From positions 1 through 64,000 of the forward strand of contig CAIRSA010000053.1 in assembly GCA_903881085.1 (NCBI GenBank): a stretch of DNA of 64,000 bases. The letters run 5' to 3'. Positions 19,836 to 28,794 of this stretch are shown here, piece after piece (position 1 is the first letter of the stretch; the number at the start of each line of letters is the position of its first letter). The translations under genes were made by a program, and so were the position numbers. The notes beneath the pieces were generated by a model. The model saw only the letters and a program-made list of their open reading frames with translations, did not search any database and had not been told where the DNA came from. The stretch is from an uncultured Acidobacteriia bacterium (GTDB lineage: Bacteria; Acidobacteriota; Terriglobia; Bryobacterales; Bryobacteraceae).

Positions 19836-21158
19836 TCAATGCAATGAATCGATAAGGCTCTGAATGGTTTTGTTCAAATCAGGATCTTTTTGGCGCAGGC
19901 CCTCAATCTTCTGAACGGAGTGCATTACGGTCGTATGATGTTTTCCACCAAAGGCCCGGCCGATCTCAGGCAGCGAGGCAGGTGTCATCTCTTTCGCCAG
20001 GTACATGGCGATCTGCCTGGGATAGGCAATTTGACGTGTGTTGGACTTCTGTTTGATCTGTCCGGGCTGTAAGGAAAACTTCTCCGCCACGGCACGGATA
20101 ATGGCTTCTATGCTGACGCGCTTCTCCTGGCCTGATACGAGATGCTTGAGCACCTGTTGAGCCATTGAAAGGTTGATAGGAGATCCGGTGACCGATGAAT
20201 AGGCCAACAACTTCACCAGGGCGCCTTCCAGCTCGCGTACATTGGATTTTGTTTTGGTAGCGATGAAGATGCGGACCTCTTCGGGAAGGTGAATGCCCTC
20301 CTGGTCGGCCTTCTTATCGAGAATCGCCATCTTGGTTTCGAGATCCGGCGGCTGCACGTCGACCATCAGGCCCCATTCAAAACGGCTGCGCAGCCGTTCC
20401 ACCAGGCCCGGCGTGTTTTTGGGTGGAGAGTCGCTGGAGATGACAATCTGCTTTTGATTATCGTACAGGTCGTTGAACGTGTAAAAAAACTCTTCCTGCG
20501 TGCGTTCTTTGCCCGCCAGGAACTGAACGTCGTCAACCAAAAGGGCATCGGCAGTGCGGTAGTGTTGATGAAACTGAGTCATCCGCCCTTGCTTCATGCA
20601 GGTGATCATTTCATTCATGAAGCGTTCGCTGGAGGTGTACACGATGCGCATGCCGCGGAAGTTGTCGAGAAGGCTGCGGCCGGTCGCGTGCATCAGGTGG
20701 GTTTTCCCCATTCCCACTCCGCCGTAAATAAACAGAGGGTTATAGCGTTGGGCAGGGGCATCGCCAACCGCTTTTGCAGCGGCGTGGGCGAACTGGTTGC
20801 AGGAACCTACTACAAAACTGTTAAACGTAAATTTCGGGTTCAGCAGGTTGACCGGGTTGCCGAACTGGATGTCGTGCCCGCCGTTTTGCGGGTTCAGATC
20901 CAGCGATTTCTTGTTTTCAAGAACGTGCGCTACATCGTATGAGACCTTTTGGAACGGAAGGCGAAGTTCGGTTAACGCAGCTTGTACCCAGTCTCCATAT
21001 TCCTCCTCAATCCATTCCTTGGCCGCTTCATTCGGGACTTGAACCCAGATAGTGTTCGCATCCGCCTGACTGTATTCAGTTTTCGCTAGCCAATTTTGAT
21101 ATCCCTCGGTGCTGATCTTTGTTGCTAAATGTTGTTTAATTTGTTCCCAAGGATTCAT
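19836..21158 (-). CDS. dnaA: Chromosomal replication initiator DnaA
   Basis: 440 residues from ATG 21158 (MNPWEQIKQHLATKISTEGYQNWL, the DnaB-contacting domain I). Domain III AAA+ has Walker A GGVGMGKTHLMHA at about 146-158 and Walker B ALLVDDVQFLAGKERTQ; domain IV ends with the DnaA-box-binding signature IGRAFGGKHHTTVMHSVQKI. Binds DnaA boxes and melts oriC. An upstream in-frame start at 21197 adds 13 residues outside the family. Inverted DnaA-box-like sites lie about 45 nt upstream of the start, suggesting autoregulation. Confidence 0.97.
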   Translation of the reverse strand: MNPWEQIKQHLATKISTEGYQNWLAKTEYSQADANTIWVQVPNEAAKEWIEEEYGDWVQAALTELRLPFQKVSYDVAHVLENKKSLDLNPQNGGHDIQFGNPVNLLNPKFTFNSFVVGSCNQFAHAAAKAVGDAPAQRYNPLFIYGGVGMGKTHLMHATGRSLLDNFRGMRIVYTSSERFMNEMITCMKQGRMTQFHQHYRTADALLVDDVQFLAGKERTQEEFFYTFNDLYDNQKQIVISSDSPPKNTPGLVERLRSRFEWGLMVDVQPPDLETKMAILDKKADQEGIHLPEEVRIFIATKTKSNVRELEGALVKLLAYSSVTGSPINLSMAQQVLKHLVSGQEKRVSIEAIIRAVAEKFSLQPGQIKQKSNTRQIAYPRQIAMYLAKEMTPASLPEIGRAFGGKHHTTVMHSVQKIEGLRQKDPDLNKTIQSLIDSLH

Positions 21159-21696
21159 GCCCGTTACTTGTGTCTCACTTACCCGCACGTTTCCCACATT
21201 TTTTCCACAACCTGTGGAAAAATTAAGCTGTTCCCATTTTCTGAGGGAGCCGACGGTGACCCTACCGTGTGAATTCGCCCTACTTCCGAAGCGAATATAT
21301 CATCGTGCGGAACCCCAGTCTACCATGAAACCGGTGGGTGGTTACAAGATCTTTAATGAACAAGAACTCCTTTGTTTTCAGCATGAAAACATTTATCAAG
21401 TCAATTGTTTTGATTAATCTTCCACGTTTTCTACTTGTGTAGTAATTAAGTAGAAACGCTTAGCTCGCCGTCGCAATACTGTGGCCGTCACAATCAGTTC
21501 ATGCGATCTTCATACACTTGTTACCACATTCAGTTACCTTTAACGTGTGGCATCAACAACTTGTCCCCTTGGGCCGGCGCATAGGCGCGTCGGCCAATTT
21601 TAAACAAGCCACATTCTAAAAAAGCAGCAGGGGAAGCAGACAGTAAAATTCGGAGGAGTTGCCCCTGTCGGCCAACACCAGCAAAAAGACAAAATT
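21159..21696. other. Long non-coding region upstream of dnaA, candidate oriC (part 2) and divergent promoters
   Basis: 538 bp without a credible gene between divergent dnaA and the ANTAR gene. Directly visible: a perfect inverted pair TTTTTCCACA (21200-21209) / TGTGGAAAAA (21213-21222) with a 3-nt spacer, each half one mismatch from a DnaA box; another TTTCCCACA at 21190-21198; a 9-bp palindrome TTTCTACTT / AAGTAGAAA (21428-21436, 21448-21456); AT-rich stretches around 21360-21420; and a GC-rich inverted repeat GGCCG / CGGCC (21572-21595). These fit a replication origin and/or dnaA autoregulatory operator. Confidence 0.55.
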
Positions 21697-22449
21697 ATGA
21701 ATCTGAGCCGTAGTATCCAAATTCTGCTTTCATCGTCGATCCAAGGCGAAAGAGGCGCGTCCATAGCCCTGTACGAACTGAGAGAAAAAGCCAACCGCTT
21801 GCAGTTGTGCGGAGTAGTAGGAGAGACTTCACTCGCGGAATGGGCGGAAGAACTTCCCGTGAATACCCAAAACATCGACACCGGGCAATTGACTTTGCTC
21901 GGAGGCGAAGATGAGAAGCTCCACATTTTCCCAGTTGAAAACGACGGTGCCGTTGCAGGGATCCTCTGTGTCCGCCCATCGGGAACCGCCGGGGTTTCCA
22001 AAACTCTTCTTGCAAAGATCAACACAGCCTCGAAGTCTCTTGGACCCGTGCTGGCCCTGGCAAAGAAGATTCGCTCCTATGACAATCTGGTTTCGGAAAT
22101 CTCGGCACTGCATATAGAACTGGCTGACCAGAAAATTTCCGACCGCGCACGAGGCTTGTTGCTGGATGAAGAATCCGCCAATGTGATCGCTGCACATGTT
22201 AACCGTGTGTCGGAATCCATCAAATTTACTGACGAACTCCGCAGCACCATCGATGACATCCGCTCACAACTCAACGCTCGCCAATTGTTACATAAGGCGA
22301 AGGAAAAGCTGCAGAAGGACCAGGGAATCACCGAAGAAGAGGCGTATCTGACCCTGCGCCACATGAGCCGCCGCACAAGGACACCGCTCGGGGATATTGC
22401 GCAACTTGTTCTGGCCGAAGGGGCGAAGACCGCAGCTGTCAGGCAGTAG
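21697..22449 (+). CDS. ANTAR-domain protein with degenerate N-terminal sensor domain
   Basis: 250 residues. The C-terminal part (about 188-240: LLHKAKEKLQKDQGITEEEAYLTLRHMSRRTR) is an ANTAR RNA-binding domain, the output module of antiterminators that bind paired hairpins in leader RNA. Residues 1-125 look like a GAF-type sensor fold without recognisable ligand residues. A stretch at about 139-158 (ELADQKISDRARGLLLD) resembles the first helix of an ANTAR domain, so a tandem or split ANTAR is possible. Divergent from dnaA. Target transcripts are unknown. Confidence 0.75.
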   Translation: MNLSRSIQILLSSSIQGERGASIALYELREKANRLQLCGVVGETSLAEWAEELPVNTQNIDTGQLTLLGGEDEKLHIFPVENDGAVAGILCVRPSGTAGVSKTLLAKINTASKSLGPVLALAKKIRSYDNLVSEISALHIELADQKISDRARGLLLDEESANVIAAHVNRVSESIKFTDELRSTIDDIRSQLNARQLLHKAKEKLQKDQGITEEEAYLTLRHMSRRTRTPLGDIAQLVLAEGAKTAAVRQ

Positions 22450-22461
22450 GGAAAATTTTGC

Positions 22462-22484
22462 CGGGGAGAGCTATGCTCTCCCCG
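22462..22484 (+). terminator. Terminator-like hairpin after the ANTAR gene
   Basis: Perfect 9-bp stem CGGGGAGAG (22462-22470) / CTCTCCCCG (22476-22484) with a 5-nt loop, 12 nt after the stop codon. No clear T-run follows on the plus strand. Confidence 0.55.
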
Positions 22485-22503
22485 CTTGCGATCTATCCGG
22501 AAA

Positions 22504-22576
22504 ACCGCCCCCTTACGGTCGCCGCTCCGTGCGAAGATGTCCGCCACTACCCGAGCCGCGACCGTAAGGGAGCGGT
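22504..22576. repeat. REP-like imperfect palindrome
   Basis: Left arm 22504-22527 and right arm 22553-22576 are inverted copies of about 24 bp containing CCCTTACGGTCGC with two mismatches, around a 25-nt loop. The right arm touches the stop codon of the convergent phosphatase gene. The CTCCCTTACGGTCGC core is, as far as I recall, a frequent intergenic string in acidobacterial genomes. Confidence 0.7.
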
Positions 22577-25110
22577 TACCGAACCTTGATCACCAGCAGT
22601 GTCATGTCGTCATGCTGTTCCGCCCCAGCGGCGAAGCGATCGGCCTCGGCGATGATGCCATCAATAATTTCCGCCGCTGTCAGCGCGGTGAGTTGCTGCG
22701 CGCACTTAACCATCTCCTCTTCGCCCCACTCGTCATCCTCAGCGTTCATCGACTCGCTAATCCCGTCCGTGTAGCACAGCAAGATGTCTCCAGGCAGCAG
22801 TTCGATCGAACTCTGAACGTAGCCCGCCCGAGGCAGTAGCCCCACCACGGGCCCGCCATCAGGCAACGGGAGAACTTCTTTGCCCCGCAAAATCACCGGA
22901 GCATTATGGCCGGCGTTCACATACGCCAGCAAACGTGTGAGAGGATCGAATTGGCCGTAGAAAAATGTTGCATAACGATTGCTAGTGGAGGCCTCGTACA
23001 CAAGAGTATTCATGTTCACCATCAGACCGGCCAGCTCCGAGGTGCCGCCGATCGTCTGGCCGCGAAGCGAAGCCCGAAGACTGGCCATCAAAAGCGCCGC
23101 TGAAATGCCCTTGCCCGAAACGTCACCGATGGCAATTCCCAATTTGCCATCGGGCAGATTCAAGAAATCGAAGTAATCGCCACCCACGCCCAGCGCCGGC
23201 CGGCACTTGCCGGCGCACTCCAAGCCCGGCACCACTGGAAACTTCTGCGGGAAAAACCGTTCTTGCACTTCGCGGGCGATCTCCAATTCGCGGGCAATTC
23301 GCTCGCGCTTCACTGCTTCAGAAGCGAGCGTTGCCAGCAACTGGCTGTTTTCCATGGTCAAGCCGGTCTGCGTAGCTACCGAGTGCAACAGTCGCAGATC
23401 GGTGGCGGAGTACGGTTCCTCGGACTTCTTGGGACCCAACACCATCACACCCATCAACGATTCGCGGCCGGCCAACGGCAATAAAACCTGAGCATTCAAT
23501 GTGCGCAACAATTCACACTCTTCAGGGCTGGCTAAATGCACCCACGAATCGGGATCATCAAAGAAGACGGATAGAGGCTTGTTGCCGGCGAGCAACAATT
23601 TGACTGTAGTAGAGGCAAGAGGTAAATCTAGATGGCCGCTGCTGAAGCCGTTTTCATGCTGACGCAAGATGGCCAACCGCTCCACATGCAACGTTTCTCC
23701 AATCCGCTTGGTGACCGTCTCCAGCAGCGACTCCGACTCAACGAATTTGCGTGCCTGCTCGCTCAGTTCGCTCAACACACGCTCGGTGCTGTACGCCTCG
23801 CGGAAGAACTGTTTGTCCATCCAAACGGTCACCCGCTCCGACAGCGTTTTGCGCACCAGCAACAATGCCGCACCAGCGCCGGCGGCAGCGAAATGTTGCA
23901 GCTTCGTTTCGCCTGGAGTATCGTCAAAGGCGTCGACAAAGGCGATGATGGCGAATACTGCCACCACCGCGCGGATAAAGCGAAGGCCGCCCTGCGCCAG
24001 TGCATACTTCATGCCGACGCGCAGTACCATCCGCACGTTCATCTCGCGCTGAACCACAATCACGTGGGCGAGTGTCAACGGGAATACCGCAAGAACAATA
24101 ACGGAAAAGGTCAGCACCGTTTGGTGAACGCCTACGCCAAGTTCTGAGCCCTTCAGCACGCTGAACAGCATAAGCAGGCAAACTGGCGTTAACCCAACCG
24201 CAGCGCCAAGCCATAGGACACGCAACCGGCGACGCTCGTCTCTACTTTCGGCAGTTACGCTCTTGTAGCCAAGACAGACGAAAAATACGGTGATGGCCGC
24301 GATGCTGAAAAGCAGCCGCAGCGAAGACGCCTGCATAATATACGGACGCAGAATGGTGTAAGAGTCGAAGTTGATCTGCTTGCCAACGTTGAACCAGATG
24401 TCTTCCGCGATCAACAAATACAGCGGGACTAGGATGATCCCCTTCACCCACCGATGCCTGCGGTCAAACGGCAAGGAATGTGGAAAATCCAAGCCGAATA
24501 ACATGATCCAAACAGGTAGCGAGTCAAACAAAAGCGTCGTCCACGTGATCCAACCGGTATACCAATAGCCCGGCCAGGCGGAAATCGGCGTGATGGCCTC
24601 AAAGCCCAACATCATCCCCAACAGGAGCCAGGAACGGCGATCGTGCGGTCTGCTCAACACCACCCAAAAACCCAGCAGCACGCAAAACAGCGGCATCAAC
24701 AGTTGAACGATGATCTCCGTTGCCCACACCCCAAGCGGTGGCTTGCTGTTTCGCCGCGGAGCCAGTTGAACAGCCAGCGAAGCAACCTTACCGTTTTTGT
24801 GTTGAACCTTTACCTCAATCCAGTCGCCAGGATCCTTCGAGTAAATGGCGTCCCGTATGACGCTGCGGCCAGTAAAGGGTTGTCCATCCAACTGCAAGAC
24901 CTCATCGTCCAATCTGACCCCAGCCTGCCTCGCCTCCGGGCTCAACGTGTTGATGACACGGCCGCGAATTCCGAAGTCGAACGGCATTCCTGGCTTGTCG
25001 GACCAGTGAATCAACTGATCGAAAATACTGAACACACCACCGGCGAAATAGACAATCGAAATGCCCAGCAGAATGACAAGGATTGTGGTTTGCCGTTGCG
25101 TGGCCTTCAT
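22576..25110 (-). CDS. Membrane SpoIIE-type PP2C phosphatase with PDZ and GAF domains
   Basis: 844 residues. N-terminal membrane anchor (about 8-30), a PDZ-like periplasmic domain (about 45-120: [22 protein letters not shown]), several transmembrane helices (about 130-420), a GAF-like region (about 455-600) and a C-terminal PP2C/SpoIIE phosphatase (about 625-844) with [32 protein letters not shown] and [11 protein letters not shown], which contain the metal-binding Asp residues. Such proteins dephosphorylate anti-anti-sigma or similar STAS proteins in partner-switching pathways; no STAS or HATPase partner is adjacent. Its start overlaps the ferredoxin stop as ATGA. Confidence 0.9.
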   Translation of the reverse strand: MKATQRQTTILVILLGISIVYFAGGVFSIFDQLIHWSDKPGMPFDFGIRGRVINTLSPEARQAGVRLDDEVLQLDGQPFTGRSVIRDAIYSKDPGDWIEVKVQHKNGKVASLAVQLAPRRNSKPPLGVWATEIIVQLLMPLFCVLLGFWVVLSRPHDRRSWLLLGMMLGFEAITPISAWPGYWYTGWITWTTLLFDSLPVWIMLFGLDFPHSLPFDRRHRWVKGIILVPLYLLIAEDIWFNVGKQINFDSYTILRPYIMQASSLRLLFSIAAITVFFVCLGYKSVTAESRDERRRLRVLWLGAAVGLTPVCLLMLFSVLKGSELGVGVHQTVLTFSVIVLAVFPLTLAHVIVVQREMNVRMVLRVGMKYALAQGGLRFIRAVVAVFAIIAFVDAFDDTPGETKLQHFAAAGAGAALLLVRKTLSERVTVWMDKQFFREAYSTERVLSELSEQARKFVESESLLETVTKRIGETLHVERLAILRQHENGFSSGHLDLPLASTTVKLLLAGNKPLSVFFDDPDSWVHLASPEECELLRTLNAQVLLPLAGRESLMGVMVLGPKKSEEPYSATDLRLLHSVATQTGLTMENSQLLATLASEAVKRERIARELEIAREVQERFFPQKFPVVPGLECAGKCRPALGVGGDYFDFLNLPDGKLGIAIGDVSGKGISAALLMASLRASLRGQTIGGTSELAGLMVNMNTLVYEASTSNRYATFFYGQFDPLTRLLAYVNAGHNAPVILRGKEVLPLPDGGPVVGLLPRAGYVQSSIELLPGDILLCYTDGISESMNAEDDEWGEEEMVKCAQQLTALTAAEIIDGIIAEADRFAAGAEQHDDMTLLVIKVR

Positions 25111-25460
25111 GCGAGCGGATTCTCCGCGAAGACGAACTCAGCCACCGGCACGCCGCCTATCAGATGTTCCTGAATAATGCGTTCCAGCACTTCAGGAGTC
25201 ACGCTGTGGTACCAGGTTCCTTCGGGATAGACAACCGCAATGGGCCCCTGCTGGCGGACTCGCAGACAGTTGGCCTTGGTACGAAAGATGGTGGGCTGAC
25301 CAAGTTCCGCCAGCCGCTTTTTCAGATAATCCCAGGCAACCAGGGAACTTGCTTTGTCGCAGCATTTAGGATTCGACTGGTCTGCACAGAGAAAGATGTG
25401 CCTTTCGATTTTCCCGATGCCCAGTTTCGCGGCCAGCTGCGTAAGATCCTGTTCAGCCAT
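25107..25460 (-). CDS. Thioredoxin-fold [2Fe-2S] ferredoxin-like protein with one ligand replaced
   Basis: 117 residues from ATG 25460 ([14 protein letters not shown]). Family features: [16 protein letters not shown] near the N terminus and [24 protein letters not shown] near the C terminus. In thioredoxin-like ferredoxins the second motif is C-x3-C before GP-x-VVYPDG-x-WY; here Cys65 is present, but position 69 is Arg (CGC, 25256-25254) instead of Cys. Cys25, Cys33 and Cys34 remain. Cluster binding may be altered or lost. It is coupled to the phosphatase gene by a 4-nt overlap and follows the amidohydrolase by about 22 nt. A frame extended to 25517 is unlikely. Confidence 0.85.
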   Translation of the reverse strand: MAEQDLTQLAAKLGIGKIERHIFLCADQSNPKCCDKASSLVAWDYLKKRLAELGQPTIFRTKANCLRVRQQGPIAVVYPEGTWYHSVTPEVLERIIQEHLIGGVPVAEFVFAENPLA

Positions 25461-25482
25461 TATCACCTTCTTGCGGACCAGT

Positions 25483-26724
25483 CTACTTCTTAGATACGAA
25501 ACCGTCTCGCATAACAAATTTTACTGATTCCAATGCGCGCGCGTCTTTCAACGGGTCGCCTTCCACGGCGATCAGGTCAGCCCGCGTGCCTTCGGCCACA
25601 ATTCCCTTAACCCCGGCAATACCTATAAGTTCCGCCGATACAACGGTGGCGGCGCGGATCGCTTCGATGGGTTTCATACCCCATTCCACCATCACAGCGA
25701 ACTGTTTCGCATTGCCCCCATGTGGATAGACGCCGCCATCGGTTCCAAAGGCGAGCCGCGCCCCGCCTAAATAGGCCTTGCGAAAATTTTCCCTCTGCAG
25801 CTTGCCAATTTTCTTTTCTTTCTCGATCGATTCGGGCAGCATACCATTTTTGAGGCCTTCGGCAAGAATGAAATCGTCGTTATAAACGTCGAACACCAGA
25901 AACGTTCCATGCTGTTTTGCCATAGCGATGCCCTCGGCGTCAATCAGGCTGGCATGCTCAATGGAATCGATGCCGGCGTTGATGGCGTCTTTGATGGATT
26001 GAGTGCCGTGCGCGTGTGCGGCCACTTTGCGGCCCAGCTTGTGTGCCTCTTCGGCGATGGCCCGCAGTTCTTCCACCGTGTACTGAGGCGTACCGGGCTG
26101 GTCGCCCTTTGACATCACTCCGCCCGAGGCGCAAACTTTTATCAAGTCGGCTCCATACTTCACCACTTCGCGCACTTTCGCGCGGGCCGCCCACGGGCCA
26201 TCGGCAACGCCAGCGGATTTGAACTTGAACTCCGGCGCAAGCAGGGTCTCGTCGCAATGTCCACCGGTGATGCCGAGCGCGGGCCCCGACACCATAAGGC
26301 GCGGGCCCGGAATCTCGCCGGCCTCGATTGCATCGCGCAGCGCGACATCGGCATAGCCATCGGCCCCAACGTCGCGCACGCTGGTGAAGCCTGCTTCCAA
26401 TGTGAGCCGGGCGTTCTTTGCTCCGGTCAGTGCCGAGCGAGGAACGGAAATCCCCAGACCCTTATAACCGGAGTTTTGCGGATCGCCGGTAAGGTGATCG
26501 TGCACGTCAATCAAGCCGGGCAGGCATGTTAGCGCCTTCAAATCGATATCAGCCTTGCCGGCGGCTGCGGCAACGGAAGCGATGGTTCCGTCCTTCACTG
26601 TGACATCGACGTTGGTCTTATAAACGCCCGCAGTAACATCCAGCAGGCGTCCGCAGCGGACGACCGTGGTGGCCGCAAGCGCGGCATGTGCGAACATCGT
26701 GAGTAGAAGCAGCGTCTTAATCAT
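25483..26724 (-). CDS. Exported amidohydrolase-superfamily enzyme
   Basis: 413 residues from ATG 26724. Signal peptide [17 protein letters not shown], then a urease-like metal-dependent hydrolase: [12 protein letters not shown] (HxH pair), [10 protein letters not shown] (candidate carboxylated Lys), AAHAHG and SIEHAS (His), and FGTDGG (Asp). These resemble Xaa-Pro dipeptidase / imidazolonepropionase-related periplasmic members (COG1228). Substrate unknown, perhaps prolyl dipeptides or cyclic amides. The ATG is only 1 bp from the divergent start of the zincin gene, so its promoter must lie within that gene. Confidence 0.88.
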   Translation of the reverse strand: MIKTLLLLTMFAHAALAATTVVRCGRLLDVTAGVYKTNVDVTVKDGTIASVAAAAGKADIDLKALTCLPGLIDVHDHLTGDPQNSGYKGLGISVPRSALTGAKNARLTLEAGFTSVRDVGADGYADVALRDAIEAGEIPGPRLMVSGPALGITGGHCDETLLAPEFKFKSAGVADGPWAARAKVREVVKYGADLIKVCASGGVMSKGDQPGTPQYTVEELRAIAEEAHKLGRKVAAHAHGTQSIKDAINAGIDSIEHASLIDAEGIAMAKQHGTFLVFDVYNDDFILAEGLKNGMLPESIEKEKKIGKLQRENFRKAYLGGARLAFGTDGGVYPHGGNAKQFAVMVEWGMKPIEAIRAATVVSAELIGIAGVKGIVAEGTRADLIAVEGDPLKDARALESVKFVMRDGFVSKK

Positions 26725-26725
26725 T

Positions 26726-27076
26726 ATGACTCCCCAGGAATTCGACATGCTGGTGGAAAAGGCCGTCGCGGCCATCCCCGCGCCATTCCGGCGCCGAATC
26801 GAAAACCTCGTCTTCGTTGTCGAGCCCGAGGGCCCCTCTCCAAACCTGCTCGGCCTGTACGAAGGCCGCCCCATGCCGCGCCGCAGCGTGCACGACAGCT
26901 TTGCCATGCCGGACCGCATCACCATCTTTCAACGCCCTCATGAGCGCATCGCGCGAAACCCGCAGCATCTTGAAAAACTGATCGAAGAAACAGTATGGCA
27001 TGAGGTAGCCCACTATTTCGGCATGGACGAAGCGCAGGTGCGCCGCGCAGAGAAGCGCCGCTCTCGTATATATTAA
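26726..27076 (+). CDS. Small zincin metallopeptidase-fold protein (PF06262 type)
   Basis: 116 residues from ATG 26726 (MTPQEFDMLVEKAVAAIPAPFRRR). The C-terminal VWHEVAHYFGMDEAQVR contains the HExxH-x5-E zinc site of the 'metallopeptidase family' formerly DUF1025. The start matches the family's usual MxxxEFexLV beginning. It is 7 nt upstream of the next oxidoreductase gene on the same strand, so probably one operon. Proteolytic activity of this family is not well documented. Confidence 0.88.
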   Translation: MTPQEFDMLVEKAVAAIPAPFRRRIENLVFVVEPEGPSPNLLGLYEGRPMPRRSVHDSFAMPDRITIFQRPHERIARNPQHLEKLIEETVWHEVAHYFGMDEAQVRRAEKRRSRIY

Positions 27077-27083
27077 CTTCATA

Positions 27084-28361
27084 ATGACCAGACGAAGCTT
27101 CGCTGTACTTACTGCCGCGTCGGCGGCGCGTGTGCTTGGGGCCAATGACCGCGTGCGGGTCGGGCTCATCGGTTGCGGAGGCCGCGGCCGCTACGTGGCC
27201 CGCTTCATGCGCGAGGCGCCAAACGTCGAGTTCGTGGCCATGTGCGATGTGTATCGCACCAATGCCGAATCGGGCCGCGAATGGGCAGGGCCGCAGGCGC
27301 GGGCGTTTGGCGATTACCGCCGGCTGGTGGAGCAGAAGGATTTGGACGCGGTGATGGTGTCGACTCCCGATCACTGGCACGCCATCGCGGCTATCGCGGC
27401 TATCAAGGCCGGCAAACATGTGTACGTGGAAAAGCCAATCTCCTACAGCATTCACGAAGGACGGGCGATTGTGCAGGCGGCACGCCAATCGAAACAGTTG
27501 GTGATGGCGGGTACGCAGCAGCGCTCGGCCACACACTTCCCTGAAGTCGCGGAACTCATTCAAAACGGTCGCCTTGGCAAAGTGCGGTTCGTGCGCGTGT
27601 GGAACTTCACCAACATCGCTCCCAACGGCATTGGCAAGGAGCCGGACTCCGCGCCTCCCGATGGGCTGGATTGGGACATGTATCTGGGCCCCGCGCCAAA
27701 GGTGCCATTCAACATGAAGCGGTTTCTTTCCACGTTCCGCTATTTCAAGGATTATGCCGGCGGGACAATTACGGATTACGGAACGCACCGCTTCGATACG
27801 GTGCACCAGATCATGGGAGCCGACGCGCCGCATACGGTTTCGGCCAGCGGCGGATTGTTTGAATTGAAACATGCTGGCGACCAGCCAGATACGATGCAGG
27901 TGACGTATGAGTACCCCGAGTTCATCATGAGCTACGAGATGTCGAACATCAGCGCGCACGGCTTGGGCGGGCGCACACCGGGCATGAAGTACTACAACAT
28001 GAAAGGTGAGTTGGACCGCCCGCATGGCATGGCGTTCTATGGCACCAATGGGTCCATTTTCGCTGATCGCATCGGGTATGAGGTGTACCCGGACAATGAC
28101 AACATCGCCCGCGCTTCGAAGAACACCACCGATGCGACCGGTCTGCATGCGAAGCATTTCGTCGCCTGCATTCGCGGGCTGGAAAAACCGAAGGCGGAGA
28201 TTGAGGTCGGGCATCGTGCGACAACCGTCGCGCACCTGGGCAACATCGCCCTGCGCACGGGCAAGAAGTTGAAATGGGATGCGGTGAGGGAAGAATTTCC
28301 CGGCGAGCCCGAGGCCAACAAGTGGCTCCATCGCGAGCCGCGTGCGCCGTGGCGCGTCTGA
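27084..28361 (+). CDS. Gfo/Idh/MocA-family oxidoreductase with Tat-like signal
   Basis: 425 residues. N terminus MTRRSFAVLTAASAARVLGAN has the twin-arginine pattern TRRSF before a weakly hydrophobic stretch. Rossmann fold VRVGLIGCGGRGRYVA; conserved HVYVEKPISYSI; C-terminal GGTITDYGTHRFDTVHQ. Members of this clade are common in Acidobacteria and Planctomycetes and are thought to act on sugar derivatives in the periplasm; substrate unknown. Cotranscribed with the zincin gene. Confidence 0.9.
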   Translation: MTRRSFAVLTAASAARVLGANDRVRVGLIGCGGRGRYVARFMREAPNVEFVAMCDVYRTNAESGREWAGPQARAFGDYRRLVEQKDLDAVMVSTPDHWHAIAAIAAIKAGKHVYVEKPISYSIHEGRAIVQAARQSKQLVMAGTQQRSATHFPEVAELIQNGRLGKVRFVRVWNFTNIAPNGIGKEPDSAPPDGLDWDMYLGPAPKVPFNMKRFLSTFRYFKDYAGGTITDYGTHRFDTVHQIMGADAPHTVSASGGLFELKHAGDQPDTMQVTYEYPEFIMSYEMSNISAHGLGGRTPGMKYYNMKGELDRPHGMAFYGTNGSIFADRIGYEVYPDNDNIARASKNTTDATGLHAKHFVACIRGLEKPKAEIEVGHRATTVAHLGNIALRTGKKLKWDAVREEFPGEPEANKWLHREPRAPWRV

Positions 28362-28386
28362 ACGGCAGGAATGACCCTTGACGAAA

Positions 28387-28404
28387 GTTCTCAAAAATGA
28401 GAAC
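28387..28404. promoter_or_regulatory. Palindromic operator upstream of the toxin-antitoxin locus
   Basis: GTTCTCA (28387-28393) AAAA TGAGAAC (28398-28404): 7-bp perfect inverted repeat, 4 nt before the AAGGAGG ribosome site of the toxin gene. HigA/XRE antitoxins usually repress their own operon by binding such a palindrome; binding here is inferred. Confidence 0.6.
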
Positions 28405-28418
28405 CTCAAGGAGGATCG

Positions 28419-28790
28419 ATGGCTCAAACCGAAGTCTATTTTTATCGTGAGCCCGGAGATGATTCCATTTCGTTCTTTTTGTGGATTGCGAAACTATCTA
28501 CGAAGGTGCAGGCGAAGTGCATCCAGAGGATCGATCGATTAGGCGAGTTGGGACATGAACTGCGAAGGCCGGAGGCGGATTTCTTACGAGATGGTATTTA
28601 TGAGCTTCGCGCCAGCTACCTTGGTGTCAATTACAGAATTCTCTAATTCTTCGCAGGTAGAGCAATTGTCGTTGTGTCTCATGGCTTGACCAAGGAAGGC
28701 AAAGTCCCTCCAAAGGAAATCGACCTTGCGATCCAACACAAGAACGATGTCGAGGCCGATTTCAAACAGTTTACCTTCAGGCCAGATTAA
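28419..28790 (+). pseudogene. higB: HigB/RelE-type toxin gene interrupted by an in-frame TAA
   Basis: A perfect AAGGAGG at 28408-28414 precedes ATG 28419. The frame codes for MAQTEVYFYREPGDDS...LGHELRRPEADFLRDGIYELR...VNYRIL, then TAA (28644-28646), and continues in the same frame as FFAGRAIVVVSHGLTKEGK and VPPKEIDLAIQHKNDVEADF up to TAA 28788-28790. Family members read NYRILYFF, so a Tyr codon (TAT or TAC) has become TAA by one base. Both halves match the phage-derived Gp49-like/HigB mRNA-interferase family. The 75-residue product lacks the C-terminal half, including the conserved SHG-x-TK-x-x-K-x-P region, and is probably inactive. The downstream antitoxin is intact. A sequencing error or readthrough is the alternative. 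Confidence 0.88.
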
Positions 28791-28794
28791 AGCT

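Noticed and set aside
21325-21417. Short frame MKPVGGYKIFNEQELLCFQH upstream of dnaA
   Set aside because: 31 codons, no ribosome site, AT-rich origin-like DNA; no sign of coding.
28386-28404. Palindrome before the toxin gene considered as terminator of the oxidoreductase gene
   Set aside because: Stem of only 7 bp, AT-rich, without a T-run and immediately next to a ribosome site; an operator fits better.
26919-28427. 502-codon open frame on the minus strand opposite the oxidoreductase at 27084
   Set aside because: Shadow of a well-supported Gfo/Idh/MocA gene; low-complexity His/Arg-rich product without family features.
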